Shown piece after piece: positions 17,901 to 24,943 of a stretch of DNA of 64,000 bases; position 1 is the first letter of the stretch; each line of letters starts with the position of its first letter. The notes under the pieces are model-generated. The model saw nothing but the letters and a program-made list of their open reading frames with translations. It did not search any database and was not told the origin of the DNA. Both the position numbers and the translations under genes were made by a program. Source of the DNA: Methanoculleus frigidifontis (GTDB taxonomy: Archaea; Halobacteriota; Methanomicrobia; Methanomicrobiales; Methanoculleaceae); NCBI RefSeq assembly GCF_030464345.1, contig NZ_VCYH01000005.1, forward strand, positions 124,001-188,000. The letters are read 5' to 3'.

Positions 17901-18025
17901 ACACCTACACGGAGGCCGGCAACTACACCGTGACACTGATGGTCGGGAACGCTGCCGGGAGCGACACGGCGAACGAGACTGTCCAAGTCCTCCAGGAGGC
18001 GGGGCAGGACCAGGGCCGCACCTGA
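14975..18025 (+). CDS. Secreted surface protein: VWA, seven propeller repeats, two PKD domains
   Basis: A 1016-residue exported protein. A signal peptide (about residues 1-30, ILIFACILSLLVGNAAA) is followed by a Ser/Thr-rich stretch, then a von Willebrand A domain with MIDAS motif DSSAS and LTDGVHNTG. A TPxPT-rich linker near residue 470 leads to seven repeats of about 43 residues with the core WQDNRDGNWDIF, a TolB/WD40-like beta-propeller. Two PKD domains follow (WMFGDG, WEFGDG). No C-terminal membrane anchor is visible. Start ATG 14975 has GGAGGT seven bases upstream. Likely a cell-surface adhesion or S-layer-associated protein; partner unknown. Confidence 0.88.
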   Translation: MKPELPIVILIFACILSLLVGNAAASVISGGDQSSTDVSVSTNTSVTTSTDVAVSTGTAGTAASAEGVRAVDVALAIDSSASMRNTDPDDLRIDAARLFVDLAADNDQLAIVDFDHEATLLEPLSLVGDNRTALKSAIDRVDSSGETNIGGGMLAAFDQLAERGVPGHGKATVLLTDGVHNTGTDPAEVIPLYVEQGWPVYTVALTDFADEALMKEIAARTGGRYYSAPTSSALLDIYNRIKQTIKGQDQVARSVGTVQVNQTVQNTVNIDTSVQVVEFTYIGPTTEVNYYIFYPNGTRVELDPASPSGTESPDITYVSADTYEIYQVNNPAPGDWSYAVDASEANVSVDYSSTVAVSATVNLSASIGAFDYAPGDPVTVTANIRNETTGIDNATVNATFTLPDGANETVLLNAAGNGTYTGVFTNTSQLGTYQVQMQAEVDEIVRQEVLEFEVTEAPVTTPTATPTPTLTPNVTPNATPTVTPTPTLTPNVTPTPEPTQPVQQPSGAFMQVTDDPADQMYPDISGDLVVWQDNRDGNWDIFRYNLSDGAVTQITTDPANQENPAVSGISRLIVWEDDRSGDEDIFWYSPFSGEASPVTTAPGEQRNPSIAFQYVCWQDNQSGTWTTYVADLSPQPGNGTPAGMPVGSQENPGIAFGGPDGPTVWQDDRNGSWDIYWSNLGNGEMPVCIDAADQQFPAIDGLSVVWQDNRNGGWDIYAADLETGNRTQVTDDPSDQMYPDISGDSIVWQDNRDGNWDIFLYDRTDGTVTRVTDDPGDQMYPSISGNYIVWQDDRDGNWDIFLYAIDGILPAPPVEAGPAEMPAPVVPPLAVSISANSTSGTVPLTVAFNVTVAGDPTTWNWMFGDGTSATVEGPVAYTYTTPGTYTAALTVSNATGAEATDTETITALPPDGAVMENITGNETPGPEAPDAAFSAEPMIGVAPLNVTFLDRSTGSIDDWRWEFGDGNVSFSPNTTYTYTEAGNYTVTLMVGNAAGSDTANETVQVLQEAGQDQGRT
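16500..17395 (+). repeat. Seven in-gene propeller repeats, three near-identical in DNA
   Basis: Blades recur about every 125-130 bases. The copies beginning near 16500, 17160 and 17290 are almost the same at DNA level, including GACCAGATGTA(C/T)CCC and GACGGGAACTGGGA, while the middle copies have diverged. This points to recent copying of outer blades by recombination within the gene. Confidence 0.8.
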
Positions 18026-18102
18026 TCGCTTCCCTCCCGAAAACACCTTTTTTATTCCGGCAGGTACGTACTGTGAAAAAGTACACGGATAGGTGACTGA
18101 AT

Positions 18103-18519
18103 ATGGATCGTGAGTATTTTTGCGGCACACCGGCTGCGTTCGATGAAATACCCGGACGGAGTGCGCAGGAACGCTTCGCCTCCCTCGGCCTTGAGTCCGG
18201 GAAGCGTCTCGATCTCGGCAGCCTTGCAGGCCTGCACGAGCGCTACGGTTTTGCGGTCTACCTCTACTTCGACGAGCATCTTGCCCGGACGTCCACCCTG
18301 CAGGACGATCTTGAGGACTTCCGGATCGTCCCGGAGGCGGCCCGGCCGTTCATGCCGCTGCCGCTCTTTCTCCGGACGATCCGAGAGCACGACCCCGGTT
18401 TCTCGCCCGAAAGCGTGGTCGTTGAAGTGATCGACTGCAGTGCAATGCAGGAGACCTACGGGTGCGTCTTAAGGCCAATGCCCTACGTCCGCGGCCTGCT
18501 GCTCGAGCCGGGGCAGTAG
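18103..18519 (+). CDS. Hypothetical protein
   Basis: A 138-residue soluble protein I do not recognise, beginning MDREYFCGTP. The middle has an alternating strand-helix pattern (GFAVYLYFDEHLAR, then an acidic helix) and three cysteines without a metal-site spacing. The start is well supported by AGGTGA seven bases upstream, and it lies 77 bases after the surface protein gene. No signal peptide or membrane segment. Function open. Confidence 0.65.
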   Translation: MDREYFCGTPAAFDEIPGRSAQERFASLGLESGKRLDLGSLAGLHERYGFAVYLYFDEHLARTSTLQDDLEDFRIVPEAARPFMPLPLFLRTIREHDPGFSPESVVVEVIDCSAMQETYGCVLRPMPYVRGLLLEPGQ

Positions 18520-18655
18520 TGTTGTCAGATGTGGGTTTCTGATTTGTATAATGCTGTTATTCCCTCTCCGAAGCCCTCCCTTCATTCTTTCAGCTTCCTC
18601 GCAATCCATAAATATCATCATCAACAGTTCCAGCACTGGTCGTATTTTCCTGAAG

Positions 18656-20017
18656 ATGAAATGGGGGGTATGTCTTACGGCGCTGGATGACCTGGTGATG
18701 GGCGCTGCCACCTTCGGCCTGTACAGTCTCTGGAAGGCTACACGGCAGGCACGCATGACGGTCCGGAAGACAGAGGTTGCTGTCGAAGGGCTTACGGATG
18801 GTATTGAGACTTCGACGGCAGCGCTTGGAGCAACGGCGGCTCAGATCGCCGGTGACCTTTCCGTCTTCGCCAGGGAGCTTGAGGGCCTCATGATAGCCCG
18901 GGGAGCGGTTCCCCGCAGCGAAACCGACCTTGGAGATGTGGCTGCCGGACGGCTCCGGGCATTGCGGGCGAAGGAGACGGAGCTGCTCGATGAGCTCGCC
19001 CGGCGCGGGATCGATGCGGAGGCAGCAGGTGCGTGGGGCGGCGTCCCCCCGGACGCCATCGCGGGTGAATCAGCCGGATCAGAGGAGGATATCCTGCTTT
19101 TGCGCAGGCTTGCGATAGTACGCAGCGCCATAGACGAGATGCTGTATGTGGAGCCCGGTGTCGTCCCCGCCTGTCTGTATGACGTCGAAGAGGTTCTCAG
19201 ACGGTTCAATACACTGGAACAGACCGGGATCGAAGACCTCCTTGGGGCAACCCGGGACACCATCGAGGGATCCGAGGCAGTTCTCAGGGAGTTTGAGAGC
19301 CTTTTTGTCGCCAGGACGTACCGGCTGGTCGACACTGCGGCTCTCTCTGCCGGAGAGCAGGAGGAACTCGCCCGGCTCCGGTCGTCGGTCGACCTCTACA
19401 ACCAGCTGATCGCGAAGAACACAAAAGCGTTGAGCCGGCTGCAGGAAGAGCTCCTGTATGCCCATCCCGATGCTTGGGACGGCTTTCCCGGTGGAGCGGC
19501 GTCGGGAAGCGGGGGAGAGACGGAGTCTTCCGAAGCCCGCTCGGGCGATCCGGTGCAGGTCGTGCCGAAGAGTGCCCGTATCGCCCGGAGCCTTCGCCGC
19601 ACTGATATATCTGCGATCCTCGTGAACCACGCTGCGCTCCTTGGTATCAACCGCTATTACCAGCGGGAACGGCTCAGGGCGGAGAAGAGGATCGCGTCGC
19701 TCACGCACGCCGCCGTCGAGGAGCCCGGCGTCGTTCCCGGAACACTCGAAGAGACGAGGCTGACGATCGCACGGTTCCGCACAGAGGGTCAGCCCCGTCT
19801 CGAACTCCTGATCGATAACCTGAACGAAGCCCTCGTCGCATCGCGGAACGTGGCTGCACGGACCGATCGCGTCCTCGCGAGGGCTGAGACGGTATCAGCG
19901 CTCATCCCGCAGAACCCTCTCGTGCTCTGGATCGGCGGTGCTCTGATCCTGGGGCTCGCCGCGGCCGTTCTGGTCGTTCTCCTCATCCTGCTGGTGCGGC
20001 TCGTGCTGGTGCTGTAG
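18656..20017 (+). CDS. Coiled-coil protein with C-terminal membrane anchor
   Basis: A 453-residue protein with a short hydrophobic N-terminal segment (LDDLVMGAATFGLYSLW), a long central region of predicted coiled coils rich in Glu, Arg and Leu (for example RLRALRAKETELLDELARR), and a strong C-terminal transmembrane helix ending at the stop (ILGLAAAVLVVLLILLVRL). Two related segments, VEPGVVPACLYDVEEVLRRF and EEPGVVPGTLEETRLTIARF, suggest an internal duplication. No enzyme motif. The ATG at 18656 is chosen by protein character; no Shine-Dalgarno is seen and an in-frame start at 18551 exists. A membrane-tethered structural role is possible but not shown. Confidence 0.7.
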   Translation: MKWGVCLTALDDLVMGAATFGLYSLWKATRQARMTVRKTEVAVEGLTDGIETSTAALGATAAQIAGDLSVFARELEGLMIARGAVPRSETDLGDVAAGRLRALRAKETELLDELARRGIDAEAAGAWGGVPPDAIAGESAGSEEDILLLRRLAIVRSAIDEMLYVEPGVVPACLYDVEEVLRRFNTLEQTGIEDLLGATRDTIEGSEAVLREFESLFVARTYRLVDTAALSAGEQEELARLRSSVDLYNQLIAKNTKALSRLQEELLYAHPDAWDGFPGGAASGSGGETESSEARSGDPVQVVPKSARIARSLRRTDISAILVNHAALLGINRYYQRERLRAEKRIASLTHAAVEEPGVVPGTLEETRLTIARFRTEGQPRLELLIDNLNEALVASRNVAARTDRVLARAETVSALIPQNPLVLWIGGALILGLAAAVLVVLLILLVRLVLVL

Positions 20018-20062
20018 GGCGCCCGCCGCAATCTATTTATCTATTTTTATAAATTCTGTGTG

Positions 20063-20377
20063 ATGTCTCTGGATATTCCTGACGCCTGGGTGAAGGCGGC
20101 TGTAGAGCACGTCGCGGTGCAGATCATCCATCGCACGCCGGGGGGTGAGATTGTTGCTCTGGAGATTGAACCGGACGCGATCGAGTTCTCCGGTGGAGAG
20201 GCGGTCGCTTTTATCGGTCACACTCCCGGCGCCCGCCCGATCCTGCAGTGCTACAGGCCGGAGAGCATCCTCGGCTTTGCCGTCACCAACCGCCGGTTCC
20301 GGCCGCCCGTGCACGGGCGGTGGAGAGCTTTCGTCCCGCTCTACGAAAGCCGCGGGCTGGCCAGCCGCGGGTGGTAG
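20063..20377 (+). CDS. Hypothetical small protein
   Basis: A 104-residue soluble protein of unknown function starting MSLDIPDAWVKAAVEHVAV. It alternates beta and turn segments (GGEIVALEIEPDAIEFSGGEAVAFIG). A GTG directly before the ATG offers an alternative start three bases earlier. TATTTTTATAAATT just upstream is a TATA-like box only about 20-25 bases from the start, so the mRNA may be leaderless. It converges with the 2H phosphoesterase gene. Confidence 0.6.
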   Translation: MSLDIPDAWVKAAVEHVAVQIIHRTPGGEIVALEIEPDAIEFSGGEAVAFIGHTPGARPILQCYRPESILGFAVTNRRFRPPVHGRWRAFVPLYESRGLASRGW

Positions 20378-20397
20378 GGGAAAAACCCTGTGATGCG

Positions 20398-21036
20398 TCA
20401 TCTCCCGTTTCGCTTCAGTTCGAACTCGGCGAGGATCTCTTTGCAGGTGCAGTGGTTGCCGAGATGGCAGATTGCAACCCTTGTTGCCTCGAACCGGAGC
20501 GGGAAGTCAAGGCCGGGAAGATACGGTTCGATCTCGCCGAAACCGAGGGTGATATGCGGGGAATACTGTGCAAAGCTCGACCGCTCCCGGAACCCGCGAA
20601 GGCAGTCGGCCGAGGAGGGGGAGACGGTCTCGTCCGCAAACATCTCCGGCGCAGCCTCCGGAACCGTGTACCGGGAGACGGTGCTCATCACCGTCTTGTG
20701 GAAGAGCTGGATGATCTCCGGGCGGAGGACGTGAAAGGCCGAGACCCGCTCGCCCGTCGAGATTGCGGAGTGCTCGATCGCATCGATGGTCAGCGTCATT
20801 GGCGTGCAGTGCCGGGCGATCCGTCCGACCGCCGCCTCCACCTCACCGAGGTTCTCCCGCCTGACGGCAGCCATCGCAACGGTGATATGCGGGATGCAGG
20901 CCTGGCGGCCGAGGCGGATCTCACCGGCCGAGTTGCCGGCGAGCAGCGCCCGGTTGATTCGGATCGCTTCGTCAATCACAGGGCCCGGTGGGATGAGGGC
21001 GACATCGACGGCAAGAGTATCGGTTGACGTGTTCAT
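20398..21036 (-). CDS. 2H phosphoesterase (2'-5' RNA ligase-like)
   Basis: A 212-residue protein of the 2H phosphoesterase superfamily, which acts on 2'-5' or cyclic phosphodiester bonds in RNA or nucleotides. The two catalytic His-x-Thr motifs are visible as IPHITVAM (near residue 48) and SPHITLGF (near residue 163). Both halves are about equal, as expected for the duplicated fold. The start has no convincing Shine-Dalgarno. The true substrate is not evident; RNA ligase is only the family's historical name. Confidence 0.85.
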   Translation of the reverse strand: MNTSTDTLAVDVALIPPGPVIDEAIRINRALLAGNSAGEIRLGRQACIPHITVAMAAVRRENLGEVEAAVGRIARHCTPMTLTIDAIEHSAISTGERVSAFHVLRPEIIQLFHKTVMSTVSRYTVPEAAPEMFADETVSPSSADCLRGFRERSSFAQYSPHITLGFGEIEPYLPGLDFPLRFEATRVAICHLGNHCTCKEILAEFELKRNGR

Positions 21037-21095
21037 GGAGGGAGAGAGATCCGGGATGATGAAAAGCGTTGCGGGGAAGCGAAGCGTGGCCGGGG

Positions 21096-21848
21096 TTACA
21101 ACCGCAGGGTGGTGCAGAGGGTGCCGATGCCCTTGAGAGTCTTGTAACCCTTCTCGGTGATGATAGAGTCTCCCCGCTCGTGACGCTGCAGGATCATCCC
21201 GGCGTCCTGGAGTTTCTTAAGGTGAAAGAGCAGGTTTCCTCCCCGGAGATCTGTCAGTGTCGAGAGATCCGAGAATGTCTGCTTTTCGACGGAGAGTGAC
21301 TGCAGTATCCGGAAGCGGTGCCGGTTTGCAAGCGGTTCGAAGAGACCCCTGGCCAGAACCTCGCCCGGGAGACCTGCAATGGATCCTGAGGCCTGCTGGC
21401 TGCTCCGGTAGATCCCGGGCGATCGCATCAGATCGATCTGCTTCTCAAAGAGCCGGTTTGTCTCGGTAAAACAGGTGGAGCAGTCATCGAATTTCCCTCC
21501 CTTTCGCATCGCACCGAGACGGTCGCGGTATGACCGGATGACTTCTTCGCTCACCTCCCCGTCTCTGATATGTTCTGCAGCGTTTTTGAGAAACTCATAG
21601 AAGGCAGCGTAACATCGATCCCGCATGGGACATTCCTGTATCACCCGCTCCCGAAGGCTCTGATCCGCGTCGGTGAGATGCTCCCGGGCGAAGACCTCCG
21701 CGTACTCCCTGCGGAGCCCGCCGAGGATCGTATCGATGTGCTGCTCGCTCGCATGCTCGATGAATCGCCGGATCCCGCCTCTGATACCTGCTATCTCGGA
21801 GCGGAGATCTTCGATTTCACGGCCGTGATGTTCTGTTCCATCGGTCAT
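21096..21848 (-). CDS. ArsR-type winged-helix regulator with N-terminal sensor-like region
   Basis: A 250-residue protein. The last 90 residues form a winged helix (LANRHRFRILQSLS, recognition helix region TDLRGGNLLFHLKKLQDAGMI, wing RHERGDSIITEKG), typical of ArsR regulators. The first 150 residues are helical and contain CPMRDRC and CSTC, four cysteines that might bind a metal or act as a redox sensor. The start has AAGGGA nearby. It is leftward, close to the 2H phosphoesterase, and its target cannot be named. Confidence 0.82.
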   Translation of the reverse strand: MTDGTEHHGREIEDLRSEIAGIRGGIRRFIEHASEQHIDTILGGLRREYAEVFAREHLTDADQSLRERVIQECPMRDRCYAAFYEFLKNAAEHIRDGEVSEEVIRSYRDRLGAMRKGGKFDDCSTCFTETNRLFEKQIDLMRSPGIYRSSQQASGSIAGLPGEVLARGLFEPLANRHRFRILQSLSVEKQTFSDLSTLTDLRGGNLLFHLKKLQDAGMILQRHERGDSIITEKGYKTLKGIGTLCTTLRL

Positions 21849-21986
21849 CCGGTTCCCTTACCTGGTACGGTGTTCGATTGCGGGCGTGCTGCTCACGGTG
21901 AGCAGAGTGCAGCACAAAACCGTGGTGTAATTTACTGACGGGCATCTATGTTGTCCTAACTGGCCCCTGGGTGATCGGTGAGAACC

Positions 21987-22378
21987 ATGCCTGAGTGGAG
22001 GTACACCGGAACGTCCGTATCGGACGAAAAAGCAGAGCAGGCGCTTGCGCTGCAGTGAAGAGTGCCTGCTTCGGTTGTGCAAAGCACAGTGGCGACTGTT
22101 CGCTGGCAAAGGCGGTCAGGGATATCGCCGGGATGCTGGAGGCAAAAGAATGAACGTTCGAGAAGAGATCCGGAGCCGGGATCACCGGTGCGACGTTTCC
22201 CATCGGGACTCCCGAAGAACCCCTCGCTGCATTCCCCGACGGGGCGGCGACAACCTGCAGAGCGGGCGACGTGGAGATGACCGCAGGTGAAGCGGGCGGC
22301 CTCCTAAAACCGGAGGATTTCCCTTTCACCGGCCCCGGGCAGGTGGCCGATACCATCCTCTCCCGGGCGGGAATGTAA
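21987..22378 (+). pseudogene. Decayed gene with frame break and in-frame TGA
   Basis: From ATG 21987 (ribosome-like GGTGAG just upstream) the frame reads MPEWRYTGTSVSDEKAEQ and stops at 22056. A second frame, open across this point, reads CAAVKSACFGCAKHSGDC...GMLEAKE to a TGA at 22151 and, in the same frame after the [20 protein letters not shown]...[15 protein letters not shown] to the TAA at 22376. All three pieces look protein-like and in order, so I infer one gene of about 130 residues with a frameshift near 22045 and a nonsense codon. The family is not recognised; CxGC and C at DCS suggest a metal or cofactor site. Recoding of TGA cannot be ruled out. Confidence 0.45.
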
Positions 22379-22411
22379 CACCCTTTTCCTCCTCCGCGGC
22401 CGCCACAGCCC

Positions 22412-22612
22412 CTACCAGGTGATGCCAAAGAGCGGTTCTTCGTTGGTGAGGTTTGTCATCCTCCGTGCGACCGCCTGCATCGAGAGTTCTTCTCCGTCCC
22501 TGATTCTGTTCTGCATCGCCTCTATCGCGGCTTGTACTGCTTCATCCTTCGATCGCTCGCCCCGGACGGTCATTCTGACGGTCAGCGTCACGACCCACTC
22601 GGTGTCAGCCAT
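22412..22612 (-). CDS. Small hypothetical protein (66 aa)
   Basis: A 66-residue protein beginning MADTEWVVTLTVRMTVRG: a beta strand pair, then a helix (KDEAVQAAIEAMQNRI), then a final strand and turn. This beta-beta-alpha pattern is like small dodecin-type or phage-like domains but no family is certain. It reads leftward toward the decayed gene. Composition is good for a real gene despite its length. Confidence 0.55.
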   Translation of the reverse strand: MADTEWVVTLTVRMTVRGERSKDEAVQAAIEAMQNRIRDGEELSMQAVARRMTNLTNEEPLFGITW

Positions 22613-23291
22613 TGATTCCCCCCAAGGGTTCGCTGGCTACTGTACCCGGAGAGGTATAAATGCAGCTCATGTGTGCGGATCGACGGCATGTACACCGACT
22701 GCCCGGATTGCAGAGGGAGGAAGAGATCTTGCGCCGGCACCGCATCATATCCGGCGTTCCCGCCTCTCTGATGCCGGAAAAGGGGTAGTGCTCCAGCATA
22801 TACCTGATACTTGATCTCAGAGAATCCGACCGAATTACACTACCCGCCAACCCGCGTTCATGAAAAAAGAACATAGGGAGAAAATTTCCGTTATCGGGCT
22901 TTGGTGAAACTCTATTCCGGCCGTCATGCTTCCCTGACGGGATTGGTGCCGGACCTGGCCTGTTCCCAAAGTTCGGCCTTTTTTCTCACGCATGCCCTTA
23001 TGCCGTGAACCGTGGTGGCTATCGCCATGGGGGTGGCGCCGACGGGGAGGGGTCTGCCCCTCCCCTGTCTTACGCAAAGATCCGCATACTTCACCCGCCC
23101 CCAGGGGCGGGGGCAGTCATGGCGATACCCAATGGAAAGCCGTGCCCCGGGGTGCAATCAATCGGGAACGCCCGGATGCGATCTCAACAAAGGTAGTATC
23201 ATTTGTTTCGTAGGGCACTACCGGAAAAGGAGACGGGCAGGAACCCCCCGCCTGCAGAGTTAAAAGTGTGCTGAAAATATCGCGTGAGATG
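22613..23291. other. Gene-poor stretch with nested inverted repeats
   Basis: About 680 bases without a supported gene; a 42-codon frame at 22660-22788 has a ribosome-like GGAGAGGT but no other support. At 23020-23127 TATCGCCATG and CATGGCGATA form 10-bp outer arms around two inner inverted repeats: GGGGAGGGG/CCCCTCCCC (23044-23065) and CCCGCCCC/GGGGCGGG (23094-23111). This layout could fold as a three-way junction. It may be a structured RNA, a small mobile element or overlapping terminators. Confidence 0.5.
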
Positions 23292-23468
23292 TTACTTCAT
23301 CGCTTTGCGTATCTTCTCCTGGGTCTCCGGCTGCTGGACGTCCATCTGGTGCATGGTCTGGACATGCCCCTCGATACGCTTCATCAGTTCATTCTCGCCC
23401 TCTGCTTTCTCTTCATACTCGCACTCGAGGCCGAGGTCTTTGCACCGGAATGTCTTCACCTCTTTCAT
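23292..23468 (-). CDS. DUF1059 small protein
   Basis: A 58-residue protein matching the DUF1059 pattern: FRCKDLGLECEYEEKA, a helix ENELMKRIEGHVQTMH with conserved His residues, and a short tail. Two Cys and two His are placed as if for a metal site. Function is unknown. ATG 23468 (MKEVKTF) is preferred because GGTGAAGACG precedes it; an upstream GTG at 23477 would add three residues. Confidence 0.82.
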   Translation of the reverse strand: MKEVKTFRCKDLGLECEYEEKAEGENELMKRIEGHVQTMHQMDVQQPETQEKIRKAMK

Positions 23469-23638
23469 CGTCTTCACCGGTCGGTTGGATATACTGGGAA
23501 TAATATATAATTATTGATGATAGATCCCTCTCCGGGTGCTCCGGGACAGATCCGCAGAGTTCACGACGGCACCGCCTATCCGGTGATCCGGGTTGGCCGG
23601 TTACCTTCAATACCCAGGCCCGCGGATACTGCGGTGAA

Positions 23639-24232
23639 ATGATCGAAGAGTCCGACTTCTCCCTGTACTGGACGCTGTTTGTGCGGTATTCCGGGATTAT
23701 CGGGTTCCTTCTCCTGGTCGGGGTGATGAACCTTCTGGCCGTCGTGATCCCGGACCCGGAATACCACTATGCTGTGGGTTTTCTGAACAGCACGATCTGG
23801 CTGCTCTTCACCGTCTCGTTTCTCATCTTCATCGGAGCCGTCTTTCGGGCGCTCCCGTTCCCCCTGAACCTTCCCGGCCCGGTCTTCACCGCCACAGGAA
23901 GCCTCTTCATCATTGCGTATCTCTTCCGCATCGTTCTGCTCGCCGACGATCTCTTCGGGATCGCCCTCTCGCCGGTGGTTCTGTCGGTGTCGGTGACGCT
24001 CGCCATTGTGGTCTTTTTCGCTGTCCTGATCCTCGGCTACGTCCGCATCCTCCGCCCGATCGTCGCGCGGCAGCAGGATTTGGAGATCCCCGTCTGCCGC
24101 GAAAAGCGTGAACCGACCCGGCAGGAGAAAGAGCAGATCACCTGGGACGACGTCGAGCGGGAACTGCGGTATGCGGTATACGAGATCCTGCATCGGATCC
24201 GGGACGAGATCACTACGGACGAAAAACGGTAA
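23639..24232 (+). CDS. Four-TM membrane protein, unknown function
   Basis: A 197-residue protein with four transmembrane helices in residues 15-145 and a charged cytoplasmic C-terminal tail (EKEQITWDDVERELRYAVYEILHRI) that is helical. No catalytic residue pattern is visible. ATG 23639 is used, with GCGGTGAA just upstream. It is convergent with the ABC exporter operon, its stop lying 16 bases from the ATPase stop. Confidence 0.7.
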   Translation: MIEESDFSLYWTLFVRYSGIIGFLLLVGVMNLLAVVIPDPEYHYAVGFLNSTIWLLFTVSFLIFIGAVFRALPFPLNLPGPVFTATGSLFIIAYLFRIVLLADDLFGIALSPVVLSVSVTLAIVVFFAVLILGYVRILRPIVARQQDLEIPVCREKREPTRQEKEQITWDDVERELRYAVYEILHRIRDEITTDEKR

Positions 24233-24248
24233 AACCGGCGAGCGCCGC

Positions 24249-24938
24249 TCACCTGCCTGCATCGCATTCGCGCATGCTGTTGATGAGCCCGTCCTTGAGG
24301 TCGATGATCCTGCAGAAGTAGCGCTCATGCCACTTCTCATGCGAGACCATCACGATCGTCTGGTTCAGGTCCTCATTCAGCTGCTTGAAGAGATCGAGGA
24401 TGCTCTTCGAGGTTTCCGAGTCGAGATTGGCGCAGGGTTCGTCGGCGAGCAGGATGCTGGGCTTATTCACGATCGCCCGGGCTATCGCCACCCGCTGCTG
24501 CTCCCCGCCGGAGAGCTCGCTCTGCCGGTGATTGATCCGGTCCCCAAGGCCGACCTCCCGGAGGACTTCCGCACCCCGTTTGAGATACTCCTTCTCTGAA
24601 ACACCCCGGGCGAGCGAGGTGACGATAACGTTCTCGATTGCGGTCAGCTCCGGGATCAGGGCGTAGTCCTGGAAGACGTAACCGAGCCGGTTCAACCGGA
24701 AGAGCGTCTGCTGCCGGTCGGAGAGTTTCTGAACGTTCCGGCCGTTGATGAGGACTCTCCCCGACGTCGGCCGGTCCAGAAGCCCGAGAATATGCAGCAG
24801 TGTTGATTTCCCGCTCCCGCTTGCACCGGTTATCCCGACGAACTCCCCGTCTGCGATGGTGAAAGAAACACCTTTGAGTGCCCGCACCTCGACCTTCCCC
24901 ATCCTGTAGACCCGGGTGACCTCTTCTGCAACGATCAT
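24249..24938 (-). CDS. MacB/LolD-type ABC transporter ATPase
   Basis: A 229-residue ATP-binding subunit. Walker A is GASGSGKST (near residue 38), the signature is LSGGEQQRV, Walker B is ILLADEPCANLD, and the H-loop His is MVSHEKW. The FQDYALIPELTAIENV segment is typical of the MacB/LolD group, which drives FtsX-type permeases that move or shear extracytoplasmic substrates. ATG 24938 has GAGGTG eight bases upstream and lies five bases after the permease stop. Third gene of a three-gene operon with a permease and a CARDB-like exported protein. Confidence 0.93.
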   Translation of the reverse strand: MIVAEEVTRVYRMGKVEVRALKGVSFTIADGEFVGITGASGSGKSTLLHILGLLDRPTSGRVLINGRNVQKLSDRQQTLFRLNRLGYVFQDYALIPELTAIENVIVTSLARGVSEKEYLKRGAEVLREVGLGDRINHRQSELSGGEQQRVAIARAIVNKPSILLADEPCANLDSETSKSILDLFKQLNEDLNQTIVMVSHEKWHERYFCRIIDLKDGLINSMRECDAGR

Positions 24939-24943
24939 TGTTT

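Noticed and set aside
22660-22788. 42-codon frame with GGAGAGGT upstream
   Set aside because: Arg-rich, no recognisable feature, and the purine run also overlaps a possible TATA box; kept only as a note in the intergenic entry.
22835-23077. 80-codon leftward frame over the inverted repeats
   Set aside because: The frame is created by GC-rich palindromes and has no protein-like pattern.
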